NCBI RefSeq assembly: GCF_000815105.2
Contig: NZ_CP010310.2
Coordinates: 4,650,001 to 4,714,000, forward strand
Reading direction: 5' to 3'
DNA: 64,000 bases
Origin: Pandoraea pulmonicola
GTDB lineage: Bacteria > Pseudomonadota > Gammaproteobacteria > Burkholderiales > Burkholderiaceae
Shown: one piece after another, positions 63,770 to 64,000 of the stretch
How positions within the stretch are numbered: the stretch's first letter is position 1
How the letters are laid out: every line of letters starts with the position of its first letter
Notes under the pieces: model-generated
Database searches by the model: none
What the model was told of the DNA's origin: nothing
What the model saw: only the letters and a program-made list of their open reading frames with translations
Translations under genes and position numbers: made by a program

Positions 63770-63788
63770 ATTATATCTTATATAAGAC
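63770..63788 (-). promoter_or_regulatory. DUF3579 promoter with palindromic operator
   Basis: On the minus strand the palindrome core TCTTATATAAGA (63787-63776) runs directly into a perfect -10 TATAAT (63775-63770). The palindrome therefore fills the end of the -35/-10 spacer, a classic repressor position. Same core as upstream of icd. Confidence 0.55.
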
Positions 63789-64000
63789 TCGAACCTGTCC
63801 CCCACCAACGCTGCGGATGTTTTTTTCGGTCTTGCCAGCCCGTTGAGGCTGTGTAGCAGCGGCCTCGATCATACGCTTTTCGTGTGACGACAAAACGATT
63901 TGGTAGACTAGGCGCTGTTCCCCTGACGCCAGCAACCGGTAGAACACCTTCACGAGCCTGACCGGGGGACAGGCCTCAAGGCTTGTTCGTCGTGCCGCGG
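63789..64000. other. Window end, no supported gene
   Basis: A minus-strand frame is open from the window edge to 63771, but it crosses the DUF3579 operator and matches nothing known to me. The last ~60 bases could be the tail of a gene lying outside the window. Confidence 0.4.

Noticed and set aside
63771..63953. 60-codon minus-strand frame at the window end
   Set aside because: GTG start without a site, contains the DUF3579 operator and -35 region, no known relatives.

Overview
The window is GC-rich chromosomal DNA from a betaproteobacterium of the Burkholderiales. Gene content, gene order and protein sequence look most like Burkholderiaceae such as Pandoraea, Burkholderia or Ralstonia; the genus is an inference. 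About 66 protein genes plus one leader peptide are packed on both strands. I see no rRNA, tRNA, CRISPR array, insertion sequence or prophage. Most of the window is core genome.

Layout. 0-8.4 kb: end of a MacB efflux permease and its NodT-type outer-membrane partner; a small Rossmann-fold protein back to back with a ferredoxin-type reductase; an arginine-rich leader peptide with a terminator ahead of an acetylornithine-aminotransferase-like gene; then two GNAT acetyltransferases and an MFS transporter in overlapping frames. 8.5-13.6 kb: a complete branched-chain amino-acid ABC importer (livK, livH, livM, livG, livF order). 13.6-14.4 kb: AT-rich gap with a possible small RNA. 14.4-21.3 kb: ispH-fkpB, radC, rpmB-rpmG and de novo NAD synthesis (nadB facing nadA-nadC). 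21.4-26.4 kb: fatty-acid desaturase, MscS channel, rsmB, purN. 26.6-35.5 kb: ribF, ileS, lspA, coaBC, MFS transporter, flavin monooxygenase, dut. 35.6-38.9 kb: clpS-clpA and a cold-shock gene with a structured leader.

39.4-43.8 kb is the clearest accessory block: a four-gene Rieske oxygenase operon in the order reductase, alpha, beta, ferredoxin, divergent from a NahR/NagR-type LysR regulator. This matches salicylate 5-hydroxylase (nagAa-G-H-Ab). It would make gentisate, but no gentisate-pathway genes are in the window. 43.8-47.4 kb holds SDR/LysR, VOC and unknown small membrane or secreted proteins with short tandem repeats. 47.5-53.9 kb: icd, rluE, two small basic secreted paralogues, a DUF192 protein, an HD-GYP protein, sodB and xseA. 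54.4-63.7 kb: exbB-exbD-lpxK-Trm112-kdsB (a tightly coupled envelope operon), adk, an SDR, a DUF962 protein, a SirB1-like protein, murJ, rpsT and a DUF3579 gene.

The most interesting non-coding signals are: (1) a near-leaderless 28-codon ORF with eight Arg codons plus an intrinsic terminator before the argD-like gene; (2) a cluster of DnaA-box-like 9-mers between xseA and exbB; (3) the palindrome GTCTTATATAAGAC abutting the predicted -10 of icd and, in near-identical form, of the DUF3579 gene; (4) an intrinsic terminator inside the cold-shock gene leader. All start choices, promoters and operators were read by eye and not tested.
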